DNA from: Leishmania mexicana MHOM/GT/2001/U1103
Lineage: Eukaryota; Euglenozoa; Kinetoplastea; Trypanosomatida; Trypanosomatidae
Direction of reading: 5' to 3'
DNA: 64,000 nt
Assembly (NCBI RefSeq): GCF_000234665.1
Contig: NC_018328.1
Coordinates: forward strand, 774,990 to 838,989
The notes under the pieces were generated by a model, which saw only the letters and a list, made by a program, of their open reading frames with translations, had not been told where the DNA came from and did not search any database. This document shows, in pieces, positions 41,509-50,529 of this stretch (positions are counted from its first letter, which is position 1; every line of letters begins with the position of its first letter). The position numbers and the translations under genes were made by a program.

Positions 41509-42804
41509 TTAATCGGTCACTACCTTCAGCTTCGCAACGCGCAGCTGCTGAAGGTAGGACTCGGCGCCGCACGAGTGAGCGTACACCCCACCAGTGAACG
41601 CCGACGTTGCGTCTTTGCCAACGAACATGTCCAGGATGCGCTGGCCGCCGGGGTGGTTCGAGTACCAGATGACGTCCTTGCTGTTGTGCGTGTAGCCAGC
41701 GCCGGTCTGAATGCTGCGCATCAGGTCAATCACTTCGTTGTTGATGACCGTCAGCTTGCGGCCCTTAGCCACTTCATCCTGGACTTTCTCCCAAGTCCAC
41801 TCCGCAGAGATGGGGATGTCGAGCTGGCCTAGCCGAGTCTGTGCCTGCTCCATCGCCTTCTTCGACTTCTTCAGCAGCATCTTGTTGAAGTTAGCATCGA
41901 TGACATCGTTCGGCGTGCGCACGAGGTTCTTGGCACCGCCGAGAAACGACACCGCGCGGATGATCCACTTGGTGGGGTCGTAGTGATACCACTTGATCCC
42001 GTTGCGGTAGTCCTGGGCAAACTCGTGGTGGAAGTTGTGATAGCCCTCACCAAAAGTGAACAGCGCGCACACGAAGGAGTCGTGCGACGAGTGGCGGTCC
42101 GAGTAGTTCTGCACCGCAGCGAAGAGGTTCGTGTGAGCCAGGCTGTTGATGAAGAAGGTGCAGTGGTGAACGAACACGATCTTCGCGAGAGCGGCGTAGA
42201 AGTACCCACCAAGCCAGTCACCCCAGCCGAGGCCGCAGATCACCGTGGGTAGGATGACACCGGATAGCATCGCCATCTTAAAAAAGTGCTTGTGCTGGAA
42301 CTGGATCACGTAGTTGTACTTGAAGTCCGACACGTCCACCTTGCCGAGCAGGGAATAGTCCTGCTTCATGATCATCCACCCCATGTGCGAGAAAATGAAG
42401 CCACGCTGCGCGTTGTAGGGGTCCTTCTCCGTGTCCACATAACGGTGGTGAATGCGGTGGTTGCGGGCCCACCACTTGGCCGAGCCTTCGAAAGAGCCGG
42501 CGCCAGCGAAAGCGCACAGCCACTGGAACGCAGTGGAGGCCGTGTATGAGCGGTGCGAGAACAGACGGTGGTAGCCAACGGTGACGCCGAGGCAACCATT
42601 GAACATGTAAAAAAGTACGGCGGTGACAAACGTTTTCCACTGCAGTGGCACGCCCATGAACACGGCAGCGAGTACGCCAGCGATGGGAAGGCCCAGGACA
42701 GCCACGGCAACATAGTTGATCTCATAGTTGCCCTCTTGGTACGTGGGCTGACGGCGCGCAGTCTCCTCCGTCATGTCCTTACCCTTCTTCTCCACCGAGG
42801 TCAT
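41509..42804 (-). CDS. Delta-9 (stearoyl-CoA) fatty acid desaturase with C-terminal cytochrome b5 domain
   Basis: A 431-residue ER membrane enzyme that inserts the first double bond into saturated acyl-CoA. I use the ATG at 42804; the longer open frame upstream is low complexity. The three di-iron histidine boxes are intact: HRLFSH at 79-84, HRIHH at 116-120 and HNFHH at 256-260. Hydrophobic pairs lie at about 31-52 and 57-76, and around 178-220. The C-terminal ~100 residues are a cytochrome b5 domain with HPGG at 384-387 and a second axial His in VYAHS. The fused electron donor is the fungal OLE1 arrangement; animal enzymes use separate cytochrome b5. Confidence 0.95.
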   Translation of the reverse strand: MTSVEKKGKDMTEETARRQPTYQEGNYEINYVAVAVLGLPIAGVLAAVFMGVPLQWKTFVTAVLFYMFNGCLGVTVGYHRLFSHRSYTASTAFQWLCAFAGAGSFEGSAKWWARNHRIHHRYVDTEKDPYNAQRGFIFSHMGWMIMKQDYSLLGKVDVSDFKYNYVIQFQHKHFFKMAMLSGVILPTVICGLGWGDWLGGYFYAALAKIVFVHHCTFFINSLAHTNLFAAVQNYSDRHSSHDSFVCALFTFGEGYHNFHHEFAQDYRNGIKWYHYDPTKWIIRAVSFLGGAKNLVRTPNDVIDANFNKMLLKKSKKAMEQAQTRLGQLDIPISAEWTWEKVQDEVAKGRKLTVINNEVIDLMRSIQTGAGYTHNSKDVIWYSNHPGGQRILDMFVGKDATSAFTGGVYAHSCGAESYLQQLRVAKLKVVTD

Positions 42805-43383
42805 CGTTAGTAGCACAAAAAAAAACCTGTCGCAAGAACACACTGGCTGTTCGCACAGCACGTCAGCAGTTCGACGCAGCCGTTGTTGTGTTATCCAACC
42901 CGGACGCCGCGCGAGGACGATTATCGAAGACACAACAAAGTACGGCGAGAAACACGAGGAGGCACAAGCAAAAGGAAGCAGGGGAGGAGGGGGAGGGGGA
43001 GGGGGAGGGGAAGATGGGCGAATGAAGTGCAGCGTATTAGAGGCTTGGAGAACACGGTCTGTCAGAGGGTTTGTGCTAGTGTGTGTAAGTGCTTGCTCTC
43101 GCCTGCGCGGGACTCGTGATTGGGGTGTGCCTACAATCTCAGCGGATGCTGCTTCGAGACGTCGACTCTGACTGCCCTTTATTGTTCTGCTTTCACGTTG
43201 CACAGTTCTTTCTTTTCCCCCCTATGGAGGAAGATAGGGGCGCATGTCTGCGAGGGCAAACGCACAGTTAAAGTCTGATTACACGAAGTAGAACGTCATT
43301 TAAAGAAAACGAGTAGTGGACACACACACACGTCAAGGAAAAGGACATGGGAACAGCACCGACTGCTAATAAGCAGTGCTCCG
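42805..43383. other. Intergenic/UTR spacer, 0.58 kb
   Basis: No gene. A strong G-rich purine tract on the plus strand at about 42981-43014 (repeats of GGGGGA) is the complement of the desaturase polypyrimidine signal and could fold as a G-quadruplex. Confidence 0.7.
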
Positions 43384-44952
43384 TTAGTGGACCCAGATGC
43401 GCACGCGCTTGTCCTTCGAGCCTGTGGCCACCTTCTGCCCATCTGGGCTCCAGTCCGTCGCGTAAATCTCATCGCTATGACCGGACATGTCCTCGACAAG
43501 CTCCCGCTTCGCTACGGACCACAGCTTCACAGTGGTGTCCTTGCTGCCGGACACCAGCATGCGAGAATCGAGACTCCAGCTGACGTGATACACCGCTGCC
43601 ACGTGCCCGCGGAAGGTGGTGATGAACTTGCCATCCTCGGCATTCCAAAGCTTCACGCTCTTGTCCGCTGAGCACGAGGCTAGCATCGTCCCGTCCGGAC
43701 TGAACTGGATGTGAAACACAACCCCCTGGTGACCCGTCATGCGTGCCACCGGTGTGACAGACTGCTGCGGATTCCACAAGAACATCGTGTTGTCATCGGA
43801 GCAGCTTACAAGCCGCTCCGACCCGCCAAAGCGAGACACCACAGCGTCATAGCGCTTCCGTGCGTGCGCGCACATGTCCTCGCGTGCGCTGAACTTGCGA
43901 TCCTCGTGATCGAAAACGCCGGTGCGCGTGACAAGATCTGTGCTGAGCGCCAAGAAATTGACCCAGTGTGCATGGCCGCGGAGCACGCACCAGGGCGAGC
44001 CGGTGCCGGCATCCCACACTATTACCGTACGATCCTGTGAGGAGGAGTAGATGCGGTCCTCGCCACCCCACTTCACACATGTGACGCACGACTGATGGCC
44101 AGATAACGAGCGCTCCAGTCCCGTTGCCATGCTCCACATCTTTAACGACGCGTCCTTGCTCGCCGAGACGAAGCGGTTGCACTGCGGGTTGCGGTGCAGC
44201 GGCTCCCATGAGACATGAGAGACGTACTGTGTGTGCGCCTTGTGCTTCTTGCACTTAAACCCGCCGTAGTCACCGTTATGCGTCCAGTTGGCTAGAATCC
44301 CGTCCTTGCTTCCACTCACCAAGTAACGTCCATCCGGAGACCACGAGAGCACCTGCACCCAGTTCGTGTGCGCCTTGAGCTCCTCCACGGGAGTGAGGGT
44401 GTTCATGTCCCAGATACGAATCTCCTTGTCCCCGCCGCCAGTAGCCAAAACCTGGCTGTCTGGAGAAAAGGATACCACCAGCACGGCCTCGCTGTGGCCG
44501 TCCAGCGTACCAGCGCAGCGCGTCACGGGACGAACGCGAAACACTGCCTGCGGCTTGTACATAATCTCCACCACCGTTTCCTCCGGTGCAGCGAACTCGA
44601 GCTTCTCAACATCCTGCGGACGCACGCGTCGCCCTTCCTTCAGCATTCGCGCCACGTACTCGTCCTTCTGCCTCCTGAAAAGGATGTCCTGCACGCTACT
44701 GTTGATTTGCTCACCATCGATGAAAAAAGCGTACGGGATCGTTTTCGCCTCTTCATCTTGCAGTAGTGACGAGAGAAGCTCATCGAGCTGCTTCGGCGTC
44801 GCAGACGCAGGGAGCAGGATTTGAGTGCCGCTTGGTGTCCCGTGCTCATCCAAAAGCCGTACCATGACCTTCGGCGCCGTGTCGCCGTCTTCGTCGCTGT
44901 GCAGCTCCACCGCGCAAACAACGTCGCGCTTCTGTTTCTTCCGCACTGGCAT
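43384..44952 (-). CDS. NLE1: Notchless/Rsa4 homologue, 60S ribosome biogenesis factor
   Basis: A 522-residue WD-repeat protein; the ATG at 44952 is chosen over one 12 codons upstream because it matches the family N-terminus. Residues ~28-92 form the ubiquitin-like domain that binds the MIDAS domain of Rea1/midasin, with an acidic DGEQI (79-83) where the metal-coordinating Glu is expected. Eight WD repeats follow, with clear GH...WD pairs: LDGHSE, LKAHTN, HKAHTQ, LSGHQS, LRGHAH, MTGHQG, FRGHVA and MSGHSD, and a short insert after the fifth. In yeast, Rea1 pulls on Rsa4 to release assembly factors from pre-60S particles. Confidence 0.94.
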   Translation of the reverse strand: MPVRKKQKRDVVCAVELHSDEDGDTAPKVMVRLLDEHGTPSGTQILLPASATPKQLDELLSSLLQDEEAKTIPYAFFIDGEQINSSVQDILFRRQKDEYVARMLKEGRRVRPQDVEKLEFAAPEETVVEIMYKPQAVFRVRPVTRCAGTLDGHSEAVLVVSFSPDSQVLATGGGDKEIRIWDMNTLTPVEELKAHTNWVQVLSWSPDGRYLVSGSKDGILANWTHNGDYGGFKCKKHKAHTQYVSHVSWEPLHRNPQCNRFVSASKDASLKMWSMATGLERSLSGHQSCVTCVKWGGEDRIYSSSQDRTVIVWDAGTGSPWCVLRGHAHWVNFLALSTDLVTRTGVFDHEDRKFSAREDMCAHARKRYDAVVSRFGGSERLVSCSDDNTMFLWNPQQSVTPVARMTGHQGVVFHIQFSPDGTMLASCSADKSVKLWNAEDGKFITTFRGHVAAVYHVSWSLDSRMLVSGSKDTTVKLWSVAKRELVEDMSGHSDEIYATDWSPDGQKVATGSKDKRVRIWVH

Positions 44953-45595
44953 GGCTGCGCACCTTCCACAACAGCACCGCAGCAGCAAGTACAGGAGCTA
45001 ATAGCGAGACACCACGAAACGCACACGACCCGCTGCCGATTGGCAATGCTGTTATATAAGAAGAGGAAGAGGGAGAGGGGGGGGGCGTGAGTATAGGCGT
45101 GTGGGGGAGGGAGCCCAATAAAAACGGGGTGCGAGAGAACAAACAAGCCAAAAGGAGAATAAAAGGGGAGGATGAACGGAAGCACACATGCAAGCGTGAA
45201 GAGAGGTGCGCTGCGAATAACACGCGATACATTCGGGATGAAAGAAACGATGTTGCTGTAGGGAAGTTACCGCCAGCAGGCAGGAGTTGGGTAAAGGCGA
45301 GAGCGACAAAGGCGATGCAAGAAACTGAGAAATAAAATTCTCAAAAGGTGCGGTGTCTTTTTTTTCCTGCTTCGCTGCTTCTGCTCTCCGTCATGACCAC
45401 AATGCCATGAGGCGCACGATGTGCCACGTATCTCCTTCCCTGTACCTGAATCCCCCACCCCTTCCTTCGCTCGGTCAGCGTGCTCACGGTCATGGGAGAA
45501 AGGGTCGGTTGAGCGCAGCATAATGCCGCAGGAAAAAAACGTCACACAGCTTCTCATACGCATGACCTTTGCACACATAGGTGACAACGGAAACG
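44953..45595. other. Intergenic/UTR spacer, 0.64 kb
   Basis: I see no gene; purine tract at 45060-45090 and a T run at 45357-45365. Confidence 0.7.
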
Positions 45596-46432
45596 TCAGA
45601 AGAAGCAGAACCAAAGTATGAAGCGCACCACCGGCTTTTTGTCATGCCGCCTGCGGCGCAGGAACTCTCTTGTTGTCCAACCACGCCGCAACATGAACAT
45701 CTGAAATCCGAGAAGAGCGGTCAAGAACACGTCAAACACAAACACCAAGATTGCGCCAACGTTTGTGATTGCGCCACCGTGCGCGAAGGCCCACAGGGCG
45801 TACTTGTACAAGAGGTAGCTGAGGTTTGCCACGCCGGTTACAAGACAGCACAGGAACAAACGCTTGTTACGGTCCCCGACGCAGTTGCCGATAAAGTAGC
45901 AGTGGTGGTCCATCTGCTGGATGTGCGAGCCACAACGTCGGCAGTAAGAAATGCCGTCATGCCCTTCCCCCGCAGCACTATGGGGGGTGACCTGGGGTAC
46001 ACTAAAAACGCACGACGCGTAAAAAATTGCGAAGAGCCCCACGAGGACGAGATAAGCAACATCCGAGGAGTGGCATTGAAGCAGTAGTGACAACTGCACA
46101 CCTCGCAGATACGGCAGGTGGTCGACCACGTCCCACACAAAAAAGAGCGGGTTGCAGGCGCGAGCATCAGCGTTTCCGTCCGTCTTGGTTCGAGCCACGA
46201 ACATCACGATGTAATACTGCCACGCGAAGGAAAGAGTGACGAGGGCGACATGTGCCCTGCCAAGGATGCGCGACCGAGTGTACACCGACTGAGGCGCGTG
46301 CTGAGACCTGCACATGGCCTCGCTAACAAAGCACTTGCCAAAAACGAAGTTGCCGAGCATCAAGAGAGCCGGTAGGAACAGTGCCGCATACACCGCCCCC
46401 CACGACGTGAGTGCCTCCTCCCATGTCGTCAT
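45596..46432 (-). CDS. DHHC-type protein S-palmitoyltransferase with reduced cysteine-rich domain
   Basis: A 278-residue membrane enzyme; I start at the ATG at 46432 because the longer frame upstream is low complexity. Membrane segments lie at about 12-30, 62-80, 124-145 and 192-232. The catalytic block MDHHCYFIGNCVGDRNKRLF starts at ~174 with the DHHC at 175-178, and the NCVG and N...F positions are intact. Upstream of it the usual zinc-ligand series is depleted: YCRRCGSH keeps only two of the normal cysteines, the usual His is Tyr, the third Cys is His, and the first CxxC and PxR segment are missing. Substrates are unknown. Confidence 0.88.
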   Translation of the reverse strand: MTTWEEALTSWGAVYAALFLPALLMLGNFVFGKCFVSEAMCRSQHAPQSVYTRSRILGRAHVALVTLSFAWQYYIVMFVARTKTDGNADARACNPLFFVWDVVDHLPYLRGVQLSLLLQCHSSDVAYLVLVGLFAIFYASCVFSVPQVTPHSAAGEGHDGISYCRRCGSHIQQMDHHCYFIGNCVGDRNKRLFLCCLVTGVANLSYLLYKYALWAFAHGGAITNVGAILVFVFDVFLTALLGFQMFMLRRGWTTREFLRRRRHDKKPVVRFILWFCFF

Positions 46433-47372
46433 TGGGCTGGGTGCACTTTTGGTGGCCTGAGAGACGTCGAATATGATTGCCAAAGCGAGACAACCACCCT
46501 CTCCTGTTCTCCTCCGGCTTACCCTCTCCTTTTTCTTTCCCCCCCTCCCCTCCATATCAGGGAAAGGGGACCAACGCATGCAATGTGAGGTCGAAGGAAG
46601 AAGGAAGAAAACAGAAAAGGGGAGGAAGCGGTGACGAAGACTCACCACCAGATTGATGATCATCGTGGGAGGGGGGAGGGGAAGGGGCAACAGTGACTGC
46701 AGATCACCAAATTTCAAAGCGGTTCAACTGCATGTCTACAGCATCCTGCACCCCTAGCGAAATGTAGCTCGGCTTGCTTGCTGTAGCGAGCAGCACTCAA
46801 TGATGCACGCCATGCCTCCACCTTCTAGGGCTTCTATTTCGTTCTTCACTTTTTTCTCACTCAATTTTTGTGCACTCACTGCTTTGTGCAAAGCCGAGCT
46901 TCCCCCATCGCACCTTGCTGAAAGACTACTCAGCGCCCAACGTAGCCAAGTCGTGGAAGTATGATAGTAATGGTGGTGGGGAGTAACAGAGCAAGCGCTG
47001 CGGCAGCGGTGCGGTTTTCTCGTCCGAAGGGGGGGGGAGGATCAACCACTGACGATGGACCGCACGAGGGTGAGCTGCGTCATTACCCCTTGTCCTCGCT
47101 GTTTCCGCCACCCACTGTATGAAGGCAGCCGGTGGCGGCCATGGATCGCTGCATGTCACAGAGTGCACAGAAACAAAACTAAATCACTAAGAGACAAGTG
47201 CGATCGACGGGCAAAATGGAGGGAAGGCCTCGACAAGAAAATGAACAGCTTGCTGAGCGGGGAGCGCAAGCAGTGCTGGGCAGATGAGGAGGAGATGAAG
47301 ATGCAACAGTGTTACATCACAGAGAAACTACAAGTAGGACCAAAGCAAAAGGAAGACGAAGATGAGCAGCAC
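46433..47372. other. Intergenic/UTR spacer, 0.94 kb
   Basis: No gene is supported. Polypurine tracts on the plus strand at about 46600-46690 and a G run at 47030-47039. The stretch 46500-46560 is pyrimidine-rich on the plus strand. Confidence 0.68.
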
Positions 47373-49814
47373 TCACTCCCTCTCGTCATCTCGCTTGCGC
47401 TTTCGACTACCGCCCCCTGGCTCGCGCACTGCGGCGATACCACCACTCTCCTCCTCCTCCGTCTTTGGCGCCGTCACGGTGCCCACATTCTCGGCACCGA
47501 GTGTTTCCGAAAAAGATGCATACATGGCAGCTGATGAAGTCAGTCTACCCATTCTTCGGAGAGTCTCTTTCGAGAGCAAAGTGGTGCCGAGGTCCTTCTC
47601 GTGCTCCCATGGCTGCGCCATCTCCTTGAAGAACCCCCGAGCAACCGCGACGGCCGCATCAACGCTCAGATTGGTGTTGTTCTTTAGGCACTGAACGATC
47701 CAACGTGGAATCTTCTTGATCTTGTCATTGAGCGCGAACCGCTTATCGACCAGAAGCATCATTCCGTAGTCTGTCTTGTTACGCAGCACCCGCCCGATGC
47801 ACTGCGACGCCTGGCGCATTGCATCGAAGTTGCGAAACTCGCTTTCTGATATGCCAAGGCACACCTCCATCCAGTGCATCCGCTGCCGCAGGGGCTCATC
47901 GTTCGGGGGCAGAAAGGGGACACCGAACATGACCACGGCACGACCGTAATGGCGATCGAAATCGATTCCCTCCGCGATCTTGCCGCGAGCAATCGACATG
48001 AATATGGCACCGCGGCCAATGTCGCACGCTCGGCGGTAGTTGGCGAGTGCGACGGACGTCTCCTCTACGCCCTGAGTCTCGACAAAGATGAGCTTGTGCT
48101 TCGCCAGCTTCTGCAAAAACCCGGAGCTGTGCCAAGTGAGCAGCACCTCGCCCATGTACTGGTACCCCGTGAAGAAGCACACCATCCCGTCAGGAACCGT
48201 CTTTGCCAGCTCGAGCAGCAGACTCTCGTACGCCGACGTGACGAGCGCCTGCGCAGTGGGGTTGGTGCGCACCTTGAAACTGCTGGTGACCTCCTCGGCT
48301 GTGATGCTCACGCTCTCCGAGCTGCGGGTCACAATCACGGGTGCAATGCACTTGCGTGACAGGGTCATCTGAAACGACTTGGAGATGGCAGGGGTAAAGC
48401 CCAGGATTTTTGGATAAATGTCCATTGGCGAGAGTGTGCCGGAGGTGAGGATGACGCTGCGGTACCGGGAAAAAGTGTCCCGAAGCGCCAGAGAGGCGTC
48501 CACGCAGACAGTACGGATGACGGGATCTGGAATCTGCGGCCGCGTCGGGTCGAATGCTTCGCACACCACCACGAACCCCGGTTTCTCGTACCGGTCATCC
48601 GTGTAGTACATGGAAAGCAGTGTGTACATCTGTGCAATAAGCGCTACGGGGCGATACTTGCCAGCATTTGTGACTTGCAGCGTTGTCAGCAACACCTTCA
48701 GGCGCTCAGACAAGTAGCGGAAGTGGCTAATCTCCAGCGCGCACTCCTCTTTCAGCTTTGTGAGAAACGTCAGCGGGTCAGCTACATATGTACGAGTGAT
48801 ACGCGCCACAATGCGATGCGTAAAGTCGACAAGACGCTGCATGAATGCAAGGAAGTGGTTGGCCTGGCGCAATGACGCGGGAATGGCCCCCTCAGCTACG
48901 TTGGCTGGAATCGCAGGCGTCTCCACCAGTGCCCTCTGCTCCAAGTCGCGCGCCATCTCAGCCATAGCCAGCCCGTTCACGAGGCGGTCGTACTCATCCT
49001 GCAGCTGCTGCCGGTTCGTCGCCTTCAAATGGTCCAGCTCCTTGCTCAAGTCCTTCATGTTCTGCTTTGCGTCCAGAGAGTCTTTCTTCGTGAGGATGAG
49101 TGACATGGCCTCAATGCAAACATCGTCCACATTGTGGCCCTCGTCCATCACGACAATCGTGTTCTCGTTCAGGAACTCCTTCGTCACTTCCGACACTACA
49201 GGGTCGACCATGTACAGATACGAGTGCACGATAATGTCGACAACAGGGAGGGCCTTGCGCACCAGGTAGTAGGGACACACGTGGTGCTGCTCACCAAAGT
49301 CTTTCAAGTCATCCAATGAGTACACCCCAGGAGGAAGCTCCAATGGTGCTTGAACCAGTGTGTCATAATACCCACATCGCCCTTCCTGCTGCCACGGAGC
49401 CGTGATCGAGCGACAGCCGGCGTCCACTTCGTCCGGGTGAATAAGCGAGGCGACGCTAGTCTCAATGCACAGGTTTTTTTTTGCTGTCAGACAGAGGCCC
49501 CGCAGCGGTCGAAGCTGCTCGCCCTCCGCCTCCCAGTGCTTGAGCAGCTTTCGCATTTCGCCCATCGTCTTCACCATCTCCTCCACTGTTCGGGTGCAGT
49601 ATACCACCTTCCGCTTCTCGTAGGCGTGGTGATGCAGGTACGCGACCAGTATCGACAGCAGCGAGATTGTCTTGCCGGTGCCCGACGGCATCTCCAGCAC
49701 CATGTGTCCTCCCTTGTCAAGGCCGCGTTTCAGCTCCGTTATGTAGTCCAGCTGCTCCGGATAGATGTACTCGTACGGGAACACCACGAGCACATCCTCA
49801 ACGTAGAGCTTCAT
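47373..49814 (-). CDS. XPD: XPD/RAD3 DNA helicase, TFIIH subunit
   Basis: A 813-residue 5'-3' Fe-S helicase used in nucleotide excision repair and transcription initiation. The ATG at 49814 begins MKLYVEDVLVVFPYEYIYPEQ, the XPD N-terminus; a longer open frame starts 13 codons earlier. Walker A PSGTGKT is at 43-49. The four Fe-S cysteines are Cys115 (NLC), Cys134, Cys147 and Cys180. The Walker B box reads DEGH (224-227) rather than the usual DEAH. Motif VI QCIGRVLRNKTDYG is intact. The ~50-residue tail ends in a basic SRKRKRDDERE, a likely nuclear signal. Human XPD is 760 residues. Confidence 0.95.
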   Translation of the reverse strand: MKLYVEDVLVVFPYEYIYPEQLDYITELKRGLDKGGHMVLEMPSGTGKTISLLSILVAYLHHHAYEKRKVVYCTRTVEEMVKTMGEMRKLLKHWEAEGEQLRPLRGLCLTAKKNLCIETSVASLIHPDEVDAGCRSITAPWQQEGRCGYYDTLVQAPLELPPGVYSLDDLKDFGEQHHVCPYYLVRKALPVVDIIVHSYLYMVDPVVSEVTKEFLNENTIVVMDEGHNVDDVCIEAMSLILTKKDSLDAKQNMKDLSKELDHLKATNRQQLQDEYDRLVNGLAMAEMARDLEQRALVETPAIPANVAEGAIPASLRQANHFLAFMQRLVDFTHRIVARITRTYVADPLTFLTKLKEECALEISHFRYLSERLKVLLTTLQVTNAGKYRPVALIAQMYTLLSMYYTDDRYEKPGFVVVCEAFDPTRPQIPDPVIRTVCVDASLALRDTFSRYRSVILTSGTLSPMDIYPKILGFTPAISKSFQMTLSRKCIAPVIVTRSSESVSITAEEVTSSFKVRTNPTAQALVTSAYESLLLELAKTVPDGMVCFFTGYQYMGEVLLTWHSSGFLQKLAKHKLIFVETQGVEETSVALANYRRACDIGRGAIFMSIARGKIAEGIDFDRHYGRAVVMFGVPFLPPNDEPLRQRMHWMEVCLGISESEFRNFDAMRQASQCIGRVLRNKTDYGMMLLVDKRFALNDKIKKIPRWIVQCLKNNTNLSVDAAVAVARGFFKEMAQPWEHEKDLGTTLLSKETLRRMGRLTSSAAMYASFSETLGAENVGTVTAPKTEEEESGGIAAVREPGGGSRKRKRDDERE

Positions 49815-50529
49815 GGCTAGCCCCCACAAAACACGTTCATCTACATGTCGCACCCGGTCTGGCAGCGTTACTGTTGCCTTGATGCAGCGCTCCTGTACCT
49901 TCGCGTCGCTGTGAGAGTGGACCGTGGACGCATCTACGATGCAAGAGGCAGACGAGGACTCAATGAAGTTACGTTGACGGAAAAATCAAAGGAAGGGAAT
50001 GAAGGAAAGTGGTTCGACACAAGAGAGAAAGACAAGAACATACAGGAAAATGCGCATGGAGGGGTAACGAGGAGAAATTCACACGGGCAGCCCCTATGCA
50101 CTTTCCCTTTCGAGGGCAATCAATGCCCCGCCCCCCCCCCCCTCAGTGGCGTGTACTTATGTGCTTTTGTGGGGAACAGGGAGGAGAGAGAGACGACTGC
50201 GCAGCTGATGTCCCACTGCTGTTGCTGTTGCTCGAGACAACCTCAAACTGCAACCGCAGGCGGCTGGTGCTAAAATTTCACCGCACTAGAAACCGCACCG
50301 CATTGTCTCGACAGTAGCAATAGCCGACGCCACACCACACGACCTCCTGTGTCCACGGCCTTTGTCCCTTGCCTCTCGGCTAAGGCGACGACAATCTTAC
50401 TTTGTTGTGCGAGTCACTTACAGCAGTGTCAGAAGTCGTACGATCAGCACGCAGTGAAGCATAAAAACAGTACCGAGAGAGAGAGACACCACGCTTCAGG
50501 TTCCGTGTTTTCCATCTGCTTGTATTCAC
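49815..50529. other. Intergenic/UTR spacer, 0.7 kb
   Basis: No gene. Contains a poly-C run at about 50130-50142 and a (TGC/TGT)n stretch near 50218-50232. Confidence 0.7.

Noticed and set aside
42981..43014. GGGGGA-repeat tract as a stand-alone regulatory G-quadruplex
   Set aside because: It is best explained as the complement of the polypyrimidine splice signal of the desaturase gene; no independent evidence for a regulatory fold.
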